Origin: Planctomycetota bacterium | Lineage (GTDB): Bacteria; Planctomycetota; PUPC01; JACPCR01 | Assembly (NCBI GenBank): GCA_030740295.1 | Contig: JASLXP010000377.1 | Span: 1-27,206 of the forward strand | DNA: 27,206 bases | Reading direction: 5' to 3' | Shown: piece after piece, positions 1 through 8,593 of the stretch | How positions within the stretch are numbered: position 1 is the stretch's first letter | Layout of the letters: each line of letters opens with the position of its first letter | Position numbers and translations under genes: made by a program | The notes under the pieces: model-generated | Told to the model about the DNA's origin: nothing | The model's input: only the letters and a program-made list of their open reading frames with translations | Databases searched by the model: none

Positions 1-1458
1 CTTGCAATCAGTTTCGAAAAGGGCACGCATAAGAATCCGGATGTTTTCACCGATTACGTGAAGGAGCTGAAGAACATTCTAGAGGAGCTGCGGTCTTACA
101 GACCTCGTGTCGGACCCTCTCAACGAGTGGGTTTCCTGACACTGAACGGTCAGTACGACCGGGATGCATGGACCTTTCTCCAACTCACGACTCCCAATTG
201 CCGACTCATCAAGCTGGGCAAAAGCGGCCGCTTGAAAGATTTCGGCGGAAAAAACCTGAAGTCATCCGACCTCGACCTCATCTGGTGGCATTACGCCGAG
301 CCGATTGGGAATGCCTGGCTGGATGAAGGAAGGAAAATGAGGGCGCCTTCGAAGATAGTCAATGAACCGGCGCTGGGATCCATGAAGGAGTTCCTCGGCG
401 AAGGAAAAGGGCTTCTCCTGTCCGGGCTCGCGGTGCCGCTCGTTTGCCGCCTCGGAATTGAGGAAGTGGAACCTAACGTGATCGAGATTGGGCAGACCGA
501 CTTTGTGAAGGACGTTTTCAAATCGGGCCTCCTTTACCAGGGCGTCGGCGTCCGCTCGGTTCTGAGTGCCGGAGAGCACCCGGTTTTCAAAGGCCTGGGA
601 AGGGAGGCCTTTTTCAGGCACGATTCGGCCATCGAGCCCATCAGCAGGGCCACCTGGGTTTATCCGTCAATCCCCAGGAACGGCAGTGTGCTCGGGGGAC
701 TCGTCCTCGCCATCGCTCCCCCGCCGGACAAGTACCACTACGACCTTGTCGAATTTCGGCACGGCGAGAACGGGCGGGTCATCACTTGCGGGCTTCCAAA
801 GCTACGCTTCGACGTGAATTTCAAACGAATCGATATGGCGACGAAGCGATTCCAGAATCTGATTCGCTTCATGCACAATATTTTCGAGCATCTCGGCAAT
901 TCAAAGCGCGCCCCTTTCGTGCGGACGCCCATCGAAGGTCCCTTCCACCACACCGACTTTGCCCGGCTGGAAGATTTTCCCAATTTGAAAATCAAAGTCT
1001 CCTCCGGAGAGAACCCTGAAGCGCCTTTCGTCAAGAAGGTGTGGCCTTTCTACTATTGGCGTACCACTGACGTTCCGGCCTGGCTGGAGATCGACTTCGG
1101 CGAGACGATCGAAATCCAGAAGCTCAATCTGATGAGCCACTGGATCAGCCACACCAATTACACAATTCAGCATTTTCGCCTTCAGGTGTGGAACGAAACG
1201 AGTAAAAAGTTCGAAGACTGCCAGCCGGGGATTGAATTTCATTCCGCCGATCATCGGGCGTCTTATCACGGGATCACTTTCACCTTCGAGCCGATGAAGC
1301 TGAAAGGAGGCATCGTTCTGGACATGAAGCCAATCATCGCAAGGAAGATTCGTTTCACGGACATGCGCGGCGTGCTGTTCGTCAACCCGGATCAGAAGGG
1401 ACTGGGAGTTTCAAACGTCATCGTCTACGGCAGGAGGCTGGGCGAAGCGGCGAAGTGA
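1..1458 (+). CDS. Partial protein with GATase-like region and C-terminal discoidin-like domain
   Basis: The frame is open from base 1, so the gene starts left of the window; the GTG at 58 is only an internal codon and the upstream codons (LAISFEKGTHKNPDVF) read as ordinary protein. At least 485 residues are present. The first half holds alternating strands and helices ending in 'LIWWHYAEP' and 'KGLLLSGLAVPLV', reminiscent of the class-I-glutamine-amidotransferase-like fold that accompanies many glycosidases. From about residue 340 the pattern 'PAWLEIDFGETIEIQKLNL' through 'RKIRFTD' and 'VSNVIVYG' looks like a galactose-binding (F5/8 type C, discoidin) domain, which usually binds sugars. The true N-terminus, and with it a likely signal peptide and catalytic domain, is not visible. 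The following gene starts 233 bases downstream and has a similar modular plan, so the two probably serve the same polysaccharide-related process. Function is inferred from fold only. Confidence 0.72.
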   Translation, partial: LAISFEKGTHKNPDVFTDYVKELKNILEELRSYRPRVGPSQRVGFLTLNGQYDRDAWTFLQLTTPNCRLIKLGKSGRLKDFGGKNLKSSDLDLIWWHYAEPIGNAWLDEGRKMRAPSKIVNEPALGSMKEFLGEGKGLLLSGLAVPLVCRLGIEEVEPNVIEIGQTDFVKDVFKSGLLYQGVGVRSVLSAGEHPVFKGLGREAFFRHDSAIEPISRATWVYPSIPRNGSVLGGLVLAIAPPPDKYHYDLVEFRHGENGRVITCGLPKLRFDVNFKRIDMATKRFQNLIRFMHNIFEHLGNSKRAPFVRTPIEGPFHHTDFARLEDFPNLKIKVSSGENPEAPFVKKVWPFYYWRTTDVPAWLEIDFGETIEIQKLNLMSHWISHTNYTIQHFRLQVWNETSKKFEDCQPGIEFHSADHRASYHGITFTFEPMKLKGGIVLDMKPIIARKIRFTDMRGVLFVNPDQKGLGVSNVIVYGRRLGEAAK

Positions 1459-1691
1459 TCATGAACCAGAATTCTCTGAGCAGCCAATCCTGTATGGCCG
1501 GAAGATTCGTTTTGGTTTACAGATGCGAATGGGTGCAGGCTATGTTCGCTTATCGGGACCAGGAAATATCGGTCCCGAAAGGGAAAAGGGCAAACCTTGC
1601 CCCGGAGCAAAATCCCGTTGCTTCAGCAGCGAAGAAGACGGACCGCCTGAAGGCAGGCAACGCATATCTGTTGAGATGGAGCGCAACACTC

Positions 1692-4640
1692 ATGATACGG
1701 TCTACTTTCATCACATTGTTCATGATGCTCGGCGTACAGGCCGAGCCACCCTCGAAGAACTTCATTAAAAACTCAAGCTTCGAGATCCTGACCGAAGAGG
1801 GTGCGCCGGTAGGATGGAGCGCTTCGGGCGATCAAGGTGCGGTCTCGATCGATCCGGCGAACGCACAACAGGGAAGGATTGGCCTCCACCTGGCGCTGAG
1901 CGGGAAGATGGTGATGCTGGGACAGAGGAAGTATTTCTCCCTCACACCCGGCAAGCAGTACACCTTCTCAGCGTGGGTGAAGACGAAAGGCCTGGAGCCT
2001 CCGGCCAACTTCCAGCTTCAGATCATTAACCTTGGCTGGAGCTTCAGCTATCAGACACGGCTGCCGATCCGAGAGACGAACTCTGACTGGAAGCGGTACA
2101 GCAAGACGTTCGTCTGTCCGCCCGCCGGCGCATTCAAATACAAGGGACAGGACAACGTCCTTTACAAAGCGGTCATCCACGCCAAAGGTGTGAAGGGCGC
2201 AGCCACCATTGACGCCCTCCAACTTGAGGAAGGCACGAGCGCTACCGACTACGTTGCGCAGGAGGGAACGAGCACGCCAAGCGGGGATCCCGTGTACGAC
2301 GCTATCGTTGCCAGCATGGAACGGCGGAGTCTCAAGAAATCCAATTGGTTTCAGATCAAGGATCCGCTGTTTGAGGAATTGCTCACCGACGTGCCCGGCC
2401 CGAACCGTGTGCTCTATTACGGTTACCAGGACTTGATGACAGACGGAATCCATCGGCCATGCGCTAAGAAGTTCGGACACCGAGACGTCCTCCACGAGCA
2501 AAGCGAGGAACTGCGTTCCAATCCTCTTATTCCTATGACCAACGGCTGGCCGAGGGGCGGGGTGCTCAGTTACCCGACCATGCGCATGATTCTCCGACCG
2601 GACGTCAAGGGGGTCGCTCCCGCGGTGTTCAACGGCAACCCGTGGATCATGGACCCGAAATGGCAGGAAGCGTACCTTCAATCTGCGATCCGGCTGGCGG
2701 AGCAGTCCACCGACCACCGTCCGGGCAATGCCTGGGGCAACACGTGGGGATTGTGGGCAGGTGACGAGGTCTTCGAGAGCGGTGGAATCAAGGTCGTGCC
2801 TCTCGACAAACGTTACTACGCGGTTCACGCCATTGACCGGGAGGTCAAGGAGAGATTCGGCTTTGGCAAGTTTGGGATGCCCGAATCAGCGGACGATGCC
2901 AATCCGTTCAGACGAATCGCGTTCCGGCGTTGGGTCAACGCCAAGCTGACAGAGACCTACAGAAAGACCCATGCCCTGGTTAAGAAAATTAACCCCAAAC
3001 TCGTGATGCTTGGACCCGACCCCAGCGGCATGGTGCCCCCGGTGGACCTTGAGGCAATGACGCCATATTTCGATCTTGTGTCCAACCAGTCGTGGTACGA
3101 CCCAAGCTCCTTCACGCATCAACTGGCCACCGGTGCAGACACGAAGGCCATGGCCGATCTATCTGTCTGCCCGGTATGGGCCCTGGTGCAGCACTTTGCG
3201 GCCAAGGAGCCGGAGGCGATGCGGGAGCAGTTCAGCCAGGTTTACCGCAACGGCGGAGAGGGCCTCGTACTGTTGGGCGTCGAATGGTACGACCGCGAGT
3301 TGGAGCATCCAAAGTACATCAACCCGGCCAAGTGGCGCGCACTCCTGGAGATCGCCAATACGGTCACGAAGATGAATAAGGTCCGACTCCCCAAACCGGA
3401 CACCGCAGTGCTCTACGCATCGGACACGTACCTTACTTTTGACAGTCCGAAAATGGCCAACTCAGAACATCCTCAGGTATACGCGGCCTACGCGACTCTC
3501 GGCCCTTCCATCGGCAGTTGGTTCAGTTTCGTGAGCGACCGTCAGATCGTGCGCGGATCGAGGAAGCTGAGCGACTACAAGGCGCTCTACATTCCCCTGG
3601 CCACTTACCAGCGCAGCGCCGTGGTGGACAAGATCAAGCAATACGCACGTGATGGTGGTACTGTCGTCTGCACGGACCCCACGGCGTTCAGTTGGGACAT
3701 CAACGGAGAGAGTATTTCGCAAAAGTGGGTAGGCGTGACTGGTGTCGAGATGGGGCAGGCCCGCGCAAAAAGTGAGATCGCGACGACGGAGATCACCGAA
3801 CACTTGAGAACGCCAAAGCTCTCCCTTCGTTTCTCTCGACCGGGCGTGACGCTCGCACCGATTGGAGCTTTCGTTGCGAAGTTGGCGGAGTTCGCCGATG
3901 GCTCACCCGCGGCCACGATACGGCCCTTTGGTAAGGGTTACGTCATCGTCTTTGCGTCCGACCCATTCGCATCAGTGGACAAGAACGCATCCTTCATTCG
4001 ACTATTCGAGAGCATCCAGAAGTTCGCCGGTGCGCGCGTCGGCCTGGATATCTGGCGCTTCAAGCTACCCCCCTTCAAAACAGTGAGTGTCGCCGATGCA
4101 GATGCCAATCTGTGCCTCACGGGTAATTACGTGATTCGCGATGCCCGTGGCATCAGACCTGGCCACAAACTCATGACTGGCGGGACGTACACCTACGATC
4201 GCTTCCCGACCGGAATTCAGGACGCAGCCAAGTCCGGCGATCTGGCGTTTGCAGACGGACACTTGACCAACCGTTGGAAGGCATACGCCGGCCGTAAGCT
4301 TGGCGGAACGAGGCACCCACCTTCACCAGAAAAGTGGATCGTCAGTTGGGCCGACAAGGAGCCCGTCGAGTTGGTCTTCGATCTGAAGAAGTCGCATGCC
4401 ATTGACCGTATGACGGTGTTCTATTCCGGCGAACTGCCAGAGATGACCGTCTATGGCAGCATCGACCTGAAGGCGTGGGATCAGATCGGCTCCCATCCTG
4501 CGCAGCCCTCAACCGCAGATATCATCGACGTCACCGTCTTGCTCCGCGGACGGCATCGGCACATGAAGGTCTCTCTCGGAGAGCGTAAAGGGGGCCGTCC
4601 AATGGAACTGGTAGAAATCGAGCTGTGGGGGAGCCCATAG
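1692..4640 (+). CDS. Secreted multidomain glycosidase-like protein
   Basis: A 982-residue protein. The frame is open back to 1455, but ATG 1692 is chosen because it begins a good signal peptide (MIRSTFITLFMMLGVQA, cleavage before EPP) and because GGAG lies about a dozen bases upstream; residues encoded before it look non-coding. Domains seen: a carbohydrate-binding-module-like jelly roll at about 23-170 ('NFIKNSSFE', 'YTFSAWVKTKG', 'ATIDALQLEEG'); a TIM-barrel-like region at about 200-560 with acidic candidates in 'LWAGDEVFE' (about 354) and 'LLGVEWYDRE' (about 529); a GATase-like/beta-galactosidase-trimerisation-like region from about 570 ('AVLYASDTY', 'YKALYIPL', 'DGGTVVCTD'); and a discoidin-like end from about 850 ('VELVFDLKKSHAIDRMTVFY', ending 'MELVEIELWG'). 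This plan is typical of extracellular glycoside hydrolases of GH42-like or uncharacterised families. The exact family, substrate and catalytic residues cannot be fixed from reading alone. Confidence 0.78.
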   Translation: MIRSTFITLFMMLGVQAEPPSKNFIKNSSFEILTEEGAPVGWSASGDQGAVSIDPANAQQGRIGLHLALSGKMVMLGQRKYFSLTPGKQYTFSAWVKTKGLEPPANFQLQIINLGWSFSYQTRLPIRETNSDWKRYSKTFVCPPAGAFKYKGQDNVLYKAVIHAKGVKGAATIDALQLEEGTSATDYVAQEGTSTPSGDPVYDAIVASMERRSLKKSNWFQIKDPLFEELLTDVPGPNRVLYYGYQDLMTDGIHRPCAKKFGHRDVLHEQSEELRSNPLIPMTNGWPRGGVLSYPTMRMILRPDVKGVAPAVFNGNPWIMDPKWQEAYLQSAIRLAEQSTDHRPGNAWGNTWGLWAGDEVFESGGIKVVPLDKRYYAVHAIDREVKERFGFGKFGMPESADDANPFRRIAFRRWVNAKLTETYRKTHALVKKINPKLVMLGPDPSGMVPPVDLEAMTPYFDLVSNQSWYDPSSFTHQLATGADTKAMADLSVCPVWALVQHFAAKEPEAMREQFSQVYRNGGEGLVLLGVEWYDRELEHPKYINPAKWRALLEIANTVTKMNKVRLPKPDTAVLYASDTYLTFDSPKMANSEHPQVYAAYATLGPSIGSWFSFVSDRQIVRGSRKLSDYKALYIPLATYQRSAVVDKIKQYARDGGTVVCTDPTAFSWDINGESISQKWVGVTGVEMGQARAKSEIATTEITEHLRTPKLSLRFSRPGVTLAPIGAFVAKLAEFADGSPAATIRPFGKGYVIVFASDPFASVDKNASFIRLFESIQKFAGARVGLDIWRFKLPPFKTVSVADADANLCLTGNYVIRDARGIRPGHKLMTGGTYTYDRFPTGIQDAAKSGDLAFADGHLTNRWKAYAGRKLGGTRHPPSPEKWIVSWADKEPVELVFDLKKSHAIDRMTVFYSGELPEMTVYGSIDLKAWDQIGSHPAQPSTADIIDVTVLLRGRHRHMKVSLGERKGGRPMELVEIELWGSP

Positions 4641-4828
4641 GCGAAAGCGCGTCGCGTAGCACTTGCAGCCTACCTCGTGAAACACCGGGCCTGACCAGTT
4701 CTCGGTCTGGACTGCATTGATGGCGTCCTGCCCTCTAATCTCCGGACAGATCTGGCAGGACAGCGAAGATCCAGAAGGCCTCACGCCGGGCGGGAGGGCT
4801 GAATGCACGGTTCTTAAGGGGCCGCTGC

Positions 4829-5416
4829 TTACCTCCTCGGAGCCCCGCCGGGCGGGGGAGGCGGAGCCATCGGTGGCAGGGGGCCGTGGATCTTCGGCGC
4901 CCGTATGAAATCGACCTTGATTTCCACCTTCTCCCTGGGGGCCTTGGTGATTGACACGAACTGGTACGGCCGACTCGACTGCATCGCCGCGCCGGTAATC
5001 GCCCCCTGGTGTTCCTTGCACTCGACCACGGCCCCGTCCCCCTCCCGCACGACCTTACAGACTTCGATGCGGTGGGTCGGGCGCTCACTCGACCGGCCGA
5101 CAACAAACACGACGACCTCCTTCGAGAAGTCCACTTGGGGGAGCGACTTCAGCATCGCCTTCTTTCGGGTCTCCTCACTTCCGAGCATCTCTGCGCCAAG
5201 CGAACTCCATTGGACCCAGAAGCTCTGAAACTCCGACGGCTTTGTCAGAACCCGGGTCTTCGCTGCCCGAAACAACTTCGTGGTCGGGCCGGTCATGTTG
5301 ATAAAGCACTTCCCCCTCTTCAGCAGGCGGAACCCGGCGTCACTTGGGGCCGGTTCTCCATGAACAAGAGAGAAGACGAGGAACGCTGCGGCGAAAGCGT
5401 GAATGGTGCGATTCAT
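4829..5416 (-). CDS. Small secreted protein, weakly PrcB-C-like
   Basis: A 195-residue protein on the minus strand. The start at 5416 is chosen over the one at 5437 because AGGAG sits six bases upstream and the first residues, MNRTIHAFAAAFLVFSLVHG, form a signal peptide with likely cleavage before EPAP. The mature part has 'VDFSKEVVVFVVGRSSERPTHRIEVCKVV' spread over a strand-rich stretch and 'QFVSITKAPREKVEIKV', which resembles loosely the PrcB C-terminal (protease-complex) domain found in small exported bacterial proteins; the usual PTGGY-like motif is only partly kept (RPTHRIEV). The C-terminus is a proline-rich tail (PPMAPPPPPGGAPRR). It converges on the glycosidase-like gene with a 188-base gap in which I see no clear terminator. 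The protein is real by signal peptide, ribosome site and length, but its role is unknown. Confidence 0.72.
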   Translation of the reverse strand: MNRTIHAFAAAFLVFSLVHGEPAPSDAGFRLLKRGKCFINMTGPTTKLFRAAKTRVLTKPSEFQSFWVQWSSLGAEMLGSEETRKKAMLKSLPQVDFSKEVVVFVVGRSSERPTHRIEVCKVVREGDGAVVECKEHQGAITGAAMQSSRPYQFVSITKAPREKVEIKVDFIRAPKIHGPLPPMAPPPPPGGAPRR

Positions 5417-5422
5417 GTGAAT

Positions 5423-5427
5423 CTCCT
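5423..5427 (-). promoter_or_regulatory. Shine-Dalgarno site fixing the start at 5416
   Basis: AGGAG on the minus strand, six bases before ATG 5416. It decides for this start against the in-frame ATG at 5437, and places the signal peptide directly at the N-terminus. Confidence 0.7.
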
Positions 5428-5462
5428 GGGAACGCAACAGATTTGTGACGGGGCGGGCACGC

Positions 5463-5607
5463 TTTCGTAGGATGTTTCGTAGGATGGGCGTCCCGCCCGT
5501 CTGAGACCGTATCCTCCAGAGACGGCCGAGACGGCCGAGACGGCCGAGACGGCCGAGACGGCCGAGACGGCCGAGACGGCCGAGACGGCCGAGACGGCCA
5601 TCCTACG
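5463..5607. repeat. Composite repeat: 12-mer duplication, GC-rich core, 9-mer array, inverted flank
   Basis: The element opens with two adjoining copies of TTTCGTAGGATG (5463-5474 and 5475-5486), continues with a GGCGTCCCGCCCGTC block, then the GAGACGGCC array, and closes at 5598-5607 with CCATCCTACG. That end is the exact reverse complement of CGTAGGATGG at 5478-5487, so a 10-base inverted repeat encloses the array. It lies just upstream of the small secreted protein gene. It looks like an interspersed intergenic element rather than coding DNA. Confidence 0.75.
5519..5599. repeat. Nine perfect tandem copies of GAGACGGCC
   Basis: Nine identical 9-base units fill 81 bases without a mismatch. 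The unit length is a multiple of three, so all frames stay open through it and give artificial SRP or AVS tripeptide runs, but no start, ribosome site or domain supports translation. Perfect identity suggests recent slippage-driven expansion. Confidence 0.95.
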
Positions 5608-6139
5608 CCCTTAACTCCGCGCCATTCCATCCAACGTTGCCAATGCAGAATCCTTTAAAACACCTTCGTCTTGGACTACCGGCGCCATTCGGGGCGGTGG
5701 GACGTTTGTGTTTCAGAATTCAACGCTGAACACCTACAGCAGCCTTCGCCGCAACCAAAAAGAACTGCTGATTATCTGAAACCATTTCAGAAATCCGAAT
5801 AAAGAATGATGATTGCTGATTGCTGATTTCTGAAGTCAAGCATTCGTTTAAGCAGCACATTTCTGACTTCGAAAATCAGAAATGAAAAATCATCATTCTT
5901 TATTCAATTCCTGAGCAGGCTGCAAGTGTTGGTGCGGCTGAATGTTGAATCATGGATTTTGAGTCACTTTCAAAGATCTCTTGCCAAAAAAACAAAACTT
6001 CAACGTTTAACCTGTTTACAGTATGGAGAGGACATCTGTTCTCTGCTACTGCATCGTTGTCCACGGGACCCGCACGCCGAGCTTGCCAGTTGGGCGCGGG
6101 TCGGAGAGGATGAATTTCACGAGGCCTCACACAACTACC
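5608..6139. other. Intergenic region holding a long hairpin element
   Basis: Apart from the hairpin at 5797-5905 no gene is supported here. The DNA becomes distinctly AT-rich around 5770-6010, unlike the flanking genes. Weak similarity between 5717-5750 and the reverse complement of about 5915-5955 (ATTCAAC ends, CAGCC blocks) suggests the hairpin could be the centre of a larger element of about 230 bases. Just before the sialidase-like gene, GACCCGC (6067-6073) and GCGGGTC (6096-6102) form a seven-base inverted repeat that could shape the leader. Confidence 0.5.
5797..5905. repeat. Long imperfect hairpin with 18-bp perfect terminal inverted repeats
   Basis: GAATAAAGAATGATGATT at 5797-5814 is the exact reverse complement of AATCATCATTCTTTATTC at 5888-5905. 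Inside, 'CTGATTT..GAAGTCA' at about 5822-5837 faces 'TGACTTC..AAATCAG' at about 5864-5879, so pairing continues imperfectly inward and leaves a central loop near 5840-5860. The AT-rich composition contrasts with the surroundings. It may be a miniature inverted-repeat element or a strong RNA structure. Confidence 0.8.
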
Positions 6140-7276
6140 ATGAAAACCGAGATACACGAAGTCCATCTTGATGGCTTGAAGCTGACGTTTCAGAAACCAC
6201 GCGTCATTGCCGAGACGAACCACGGCTATTGCTGGTATCCCAACCTGCACAAGTTTTCGACCGGCGAGCTGATGCTGAATCATTCGCTGAATCCGGACTC
6301 CAACGAAAATCTCCATAACTCCCAGGCGGTCTATATCTCCGATGACGGCGGCGAAAACTTCGATTTCGCTTACGACGTGAACGGCTTTCACAACGGAGGG
6401 GGCGAAGTGAGAATCAGTCTGGACGACGGGCGCATCGTCGGCGTATCTACATTTCTCAAACCGGCCCCGCCCGGCCAGGCGCGCAGCTTCGCTGCTCACT
6501 ACTGGTGCTACGAGAACGGTGGACGGCGGTACAGCGTCGAGCCGTGGGGAGCGAAGGTCACGGGTCTTCCAAGAGACGTCGTGATGTGGAATAAACCGAG
6601 CCGGACCTGGTGGGCCAGCATAAACTGGTTCAGCGATATCGTTGTGCTCGACGACGGACGATTCATCACCACTCTTTCCCTGCGCTTCACCGGCGATTCA
6701 CTTGAATCAACCGTTGCCCTCGCCTCGGACGACCAGGGCCGCAACTGGGAATACCTTTCGACCATCGCAGGGGCCGATGACCTGCCGGACTCCAGCGAAG
6801 GCTTCGACGAGCCATGCCTCATCCGTCTGGAAGACGGTGACCTGATGTGCATCAGCCGCGTGGGCGACGAAAACAAAGAGAAACTTGCGCGGGCTTACAG
6901 CAGCGATGGCGGTCAGACCTGGTCGCAACTTGATCGCCTTCCGGCCTACAGCGTAGCCCCGGACATTCTTCGCCTTCAGAACGGTGTGCTTGCTCTGTCC
7001 ACCGGCCGGCCGGGCGTGTTCCTCTGGCTTTCTACAGATGCCAGAGGGCGGAACTGGCAGATGTTTGACGTGATGGGATTCCACAATTCCGTTCTTGATG
7101 AGCAATCCCACTTCGACACGCTCCAGACCACCGCTTACACCGCCAAGATCGAGAACGAGCCTAATCGAGTTTTCATGATTTACGATCGGAAGCCCTACAA
7201 GGGGAATCCGGTCACACCCGATTCGGGCAAGGTCATGCAAATCTATCTGTTGGAGGTCGAGGTGGAGCTTCAATAG
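6140..7276 (+). CDS. Sialidase-like Asp-box (BNR repeat) protein
   Basis: A 378-residue protein with four Asp-box motifs of the sialidase beta-propeller: SDDGGENF (about residue 67), SDDQGRNW (about 196), SSDGGQTW (about 254) and STDARGRNW (about 298). This six-bladed fold occurs in exo-alpha-sialidases and in other glycosidases or lyases. The frame is open upstream to 6023; ATG 6140 is chosen because MKTEIHEVHLDGLKL begins the conserved-looking part, while the extra residues look non-coding. An alternative start at ATG 6110 has a GGAG three bases before it. No signal peptide is visible, so the protein is probably cytoplasmic, which argues against direct attack on large extracellular glycans. 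It is followed by the creatininase-family gene 84 bases downstream on the same strand, probably co-transcribed. Substrate cannot be told; a non-sialidase activity is quite possible. Confidence 0.8.
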   Translation: MKTEIHEVHLDGLKLTFQKPRVIAETNHGYCWYPNLHKFSTGELMLNHSLNPDSNENLHNSQAVYISDDGGENFDFAYDVNGFHNGGGEVRISLDDGRIVGVSTFLKPAPPGQARSFAAHYWCYENGGRRYSVEPWGAKVTGLPRDVVMWNKPSRTWWASINWFSDIVVLDDGRFITTLSLRFTGDSLESTVALASDDQGRNWEYLSTIAGADDLPDSSEGFDEPCLIRLEDGDLMCISRVGDENKEKLARAYSSDGGQTWSQLDRLPAYSVAPDILRLQNGVLALSTGRPGVFLWLSTDARGRNWQMFDVMGFHNSVLDEQSHFDTLQTTAYTAKIENEPNRVFMIYDRKPYKGNPVTPDSGKVMQIYLLEVEVELQ

Positions 7277-7349
7277 GACGGCTTGCAGACCAGCTCCAGT
7301 CGCGCTGACACACGGGCGCCCGGCAATCATCCTTCCAGTCGCGAGCCAC

Positions 7350-7354
7350 GGAGG
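7350..7354 (+). promoter_or_regulatory. Shine-Dalgarno site selecting the TTG start at 7361
   Basis: GGAGG lies six bases before TTG 7361. It supports this non-ATG start, which adds an N-terminal hydrophobic segment that the ATG at 7451 would lose. Confidence 0.65.
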
Positions 7355-7360
7355 TTATCG

Positions 7361-8500
7361 TTGAAAATCACGAATCACGCGGGATGCCGCCCGACGCGTT
7401 TGGGACATCGGTACTCATTATTCATCCTGTTTCTGATTACGAGCAAGACCATGAGTACATCTGTTGCAGAGGAGAAGCCCAAAGTCGTTACGCCCGAAGA
7501 TGCGAAGATTATCTTCAGCGAGATGCTGCCGCATGAGCTGATGAAGCGCATCAAAGAAAAGCCCATTGCGGTCATTCCCATTGGCGCCATCGAATACCAC
7601 GGCCCGCAATGTGCCAGCCACGTGGACATATCACAGTCCGAGATTCCCTGTTGGAAGGCCGTCAGGAGCTTCGGCGGCGTTTGTGTGAATTCCGTCTACT
7701 GGGGCGGACGGGCCGGGCATGCCCTTTTTCCCGGCTCACTGCTGGTAAGAAGCTCTGTCGTCCGCGATCTTCTGATCGACATTATTGAAAACCTTCGACG
7801 GCACGGCTTCCGGGCAGTGCTTGGCGTCACTGGCCATATGGCCGGCGGGCACGTCGAAGCACTCAATGAAGTGATAGAGAAGTACAAGGACGACCCTCAT
7901 ATGGAGGTGGCCATTCATCCAATGGGAAAGCTCGTCACAAAGCACAAACTGATGAAGAAATACAATATTGGACGCGGCGCCTGGGATCACGGCGGCGCCA
8001 ACGAAACCAGTAACATCATGGCATCCGCGGCGCACCGGGCCGACCTCAGTCGGCTGCCTGCCGCACAAGAAGACCTCCCTTTTGTCGGTCTGGAAGGGGC
8101 TGATCCACACTTGGCGACTGCCGAGTACGGTCGGCGGGTTCTCGACGCAGCGGCTGAAGCTATAGGAATCGAAATGGCAGAGGTTTTGAAAAAAGGAATG
8201 AGCAAACCTTTGCCAGAAAGGAGACCCGCATCGATTACCGTCCGATTCGTCAGCGAGCATGCGCGACGGCGCTATGTTCGCGGTGACAAGAAGAACATCT
8301 TACTGCTCATCCATAACGGAATTGAGAAGAAGATCCCGCTGAACCAGGAAAAGACCGTCTACACTGTCGACGGGTTGTGGAACGGGCACTGGGGAATTCT
8401 GACCTGGAGCTTGTCGGAGATCGGCGGACACATGCATGGCTTGGGCGGTTTATACAAAGAGGTAGAACTCGATCCTGGCAAGAATGAGTTGGAGTTCTGA
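7361..8500 (+). CDS. Exported creatininase-family amidohydrolase-like protein
   Basis: A 379-residue protein of the creatininase (creatinine amidohydrolase) family, metal-dependent enzymes that open cyclic amides or act on related compounds. Start TTG 7361 is chosen because GGAGG precedes it by six bases and because it gives a signal-peptide-like N-terminus: a basic part (RLGHR), a hydrophobic YSLFILFLIT and a possible cleavage after SVA; ATG 7451 would remove it. Family motifs: 'PIGAIEYHGPQCASHVD' at about 73-90 keeps the metal-binding Glu, His and Asp, but Gln replaces the second His of the usual EQHGPH; 'VTGHMAGGH' at about 155 corresponds to the NGHGGN loop; 'GGANETS' at about 210 to the HAGExETS motif. 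About 90 extra residues follow the core (from 'ASITVRFVSEHARRRY') with a beta-rich look. The next gene converges from the other strand. The reaction performed is unknown. Confidence 0.8.
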   Translation: MKITNHAGCRPTRLGHRYSLFILFLITSKTMSTSVAEEKPKVVTPEDAKIIFSEMLPHELMKRIKEKPIAVIPIGAIEYHGPQCASHVDISQSEIPCWKAVRSFGGVCVNSVYWGGRAGHALFPGSLLVRSSVVRDLLIDIIENLRRHGFRAVLGVTGHMAGGHVEALNEVIEKYKDDPHMEVAIHPMGKLVTKHKLMKKYNIGRGAWDHGGANETSNIMASAAHRADLSRLPAAQEDLPFVGLEGADPHLATAEYGRRVLDAAAEAIGIEMAEVLKKGMSKPLPERRPASITVRFVSEHARRRYVRGDKKNILLLIHNGIEKKIPLNQEKTVYTVDGLWNGHWGILTWSLSEIGGHMHGLGGLYKEVELDPGKNELEF

Positions 8501-8593
8501 CGCCATGCATCGCCCTGGGTCTGACGGGCACGCTTCCCGGGCTACCATTCGGAGGTCGATCATGCAGATGGGTGGATGGGGCAACCATGTGGC

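Noticed and set aside
1455..1691. N-terminal extension of the glycosidase-like protein from 1455
   Set aside because: The extra 79 residues have no domain or signal sequence, whereas ATG 1692 begins a good signal peptide with GGAG upstream.
1968..2828. A 286-codon open frame on the minus strand
   Set aside because: It is antisense to the signal-peptide-bearing glycosidase-like gene and has no recognisable domain.
5519..5599. CRISPR array
   Set aside because: The units are nine bases long and directly adjoining, with no spacers and no cas genes.
5340..5630. Repetitive SRP-tripeptide protein on the minus strand
   Set aside because: The frame is open only because the 9-base repeat is a multiple of three; no ribosome site or conserved part, and it overlaps the start of a supported gene.
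5981..6022. Sigma-70-like promoter with TTGCCA and a TA-rich -10
   Set aside because: No -10-like hexamer stands at 16-18 bases from TTGCCA; the AT-rich surroundings make such matches likely by chance.
8510..8560. Two-way terminator between the creatininase-family and aldo/keto reductase genes
   Set aside because: GCCCTGGG and CCCGGGC can pair only with a bulge and a long loop, and no T-run follows.
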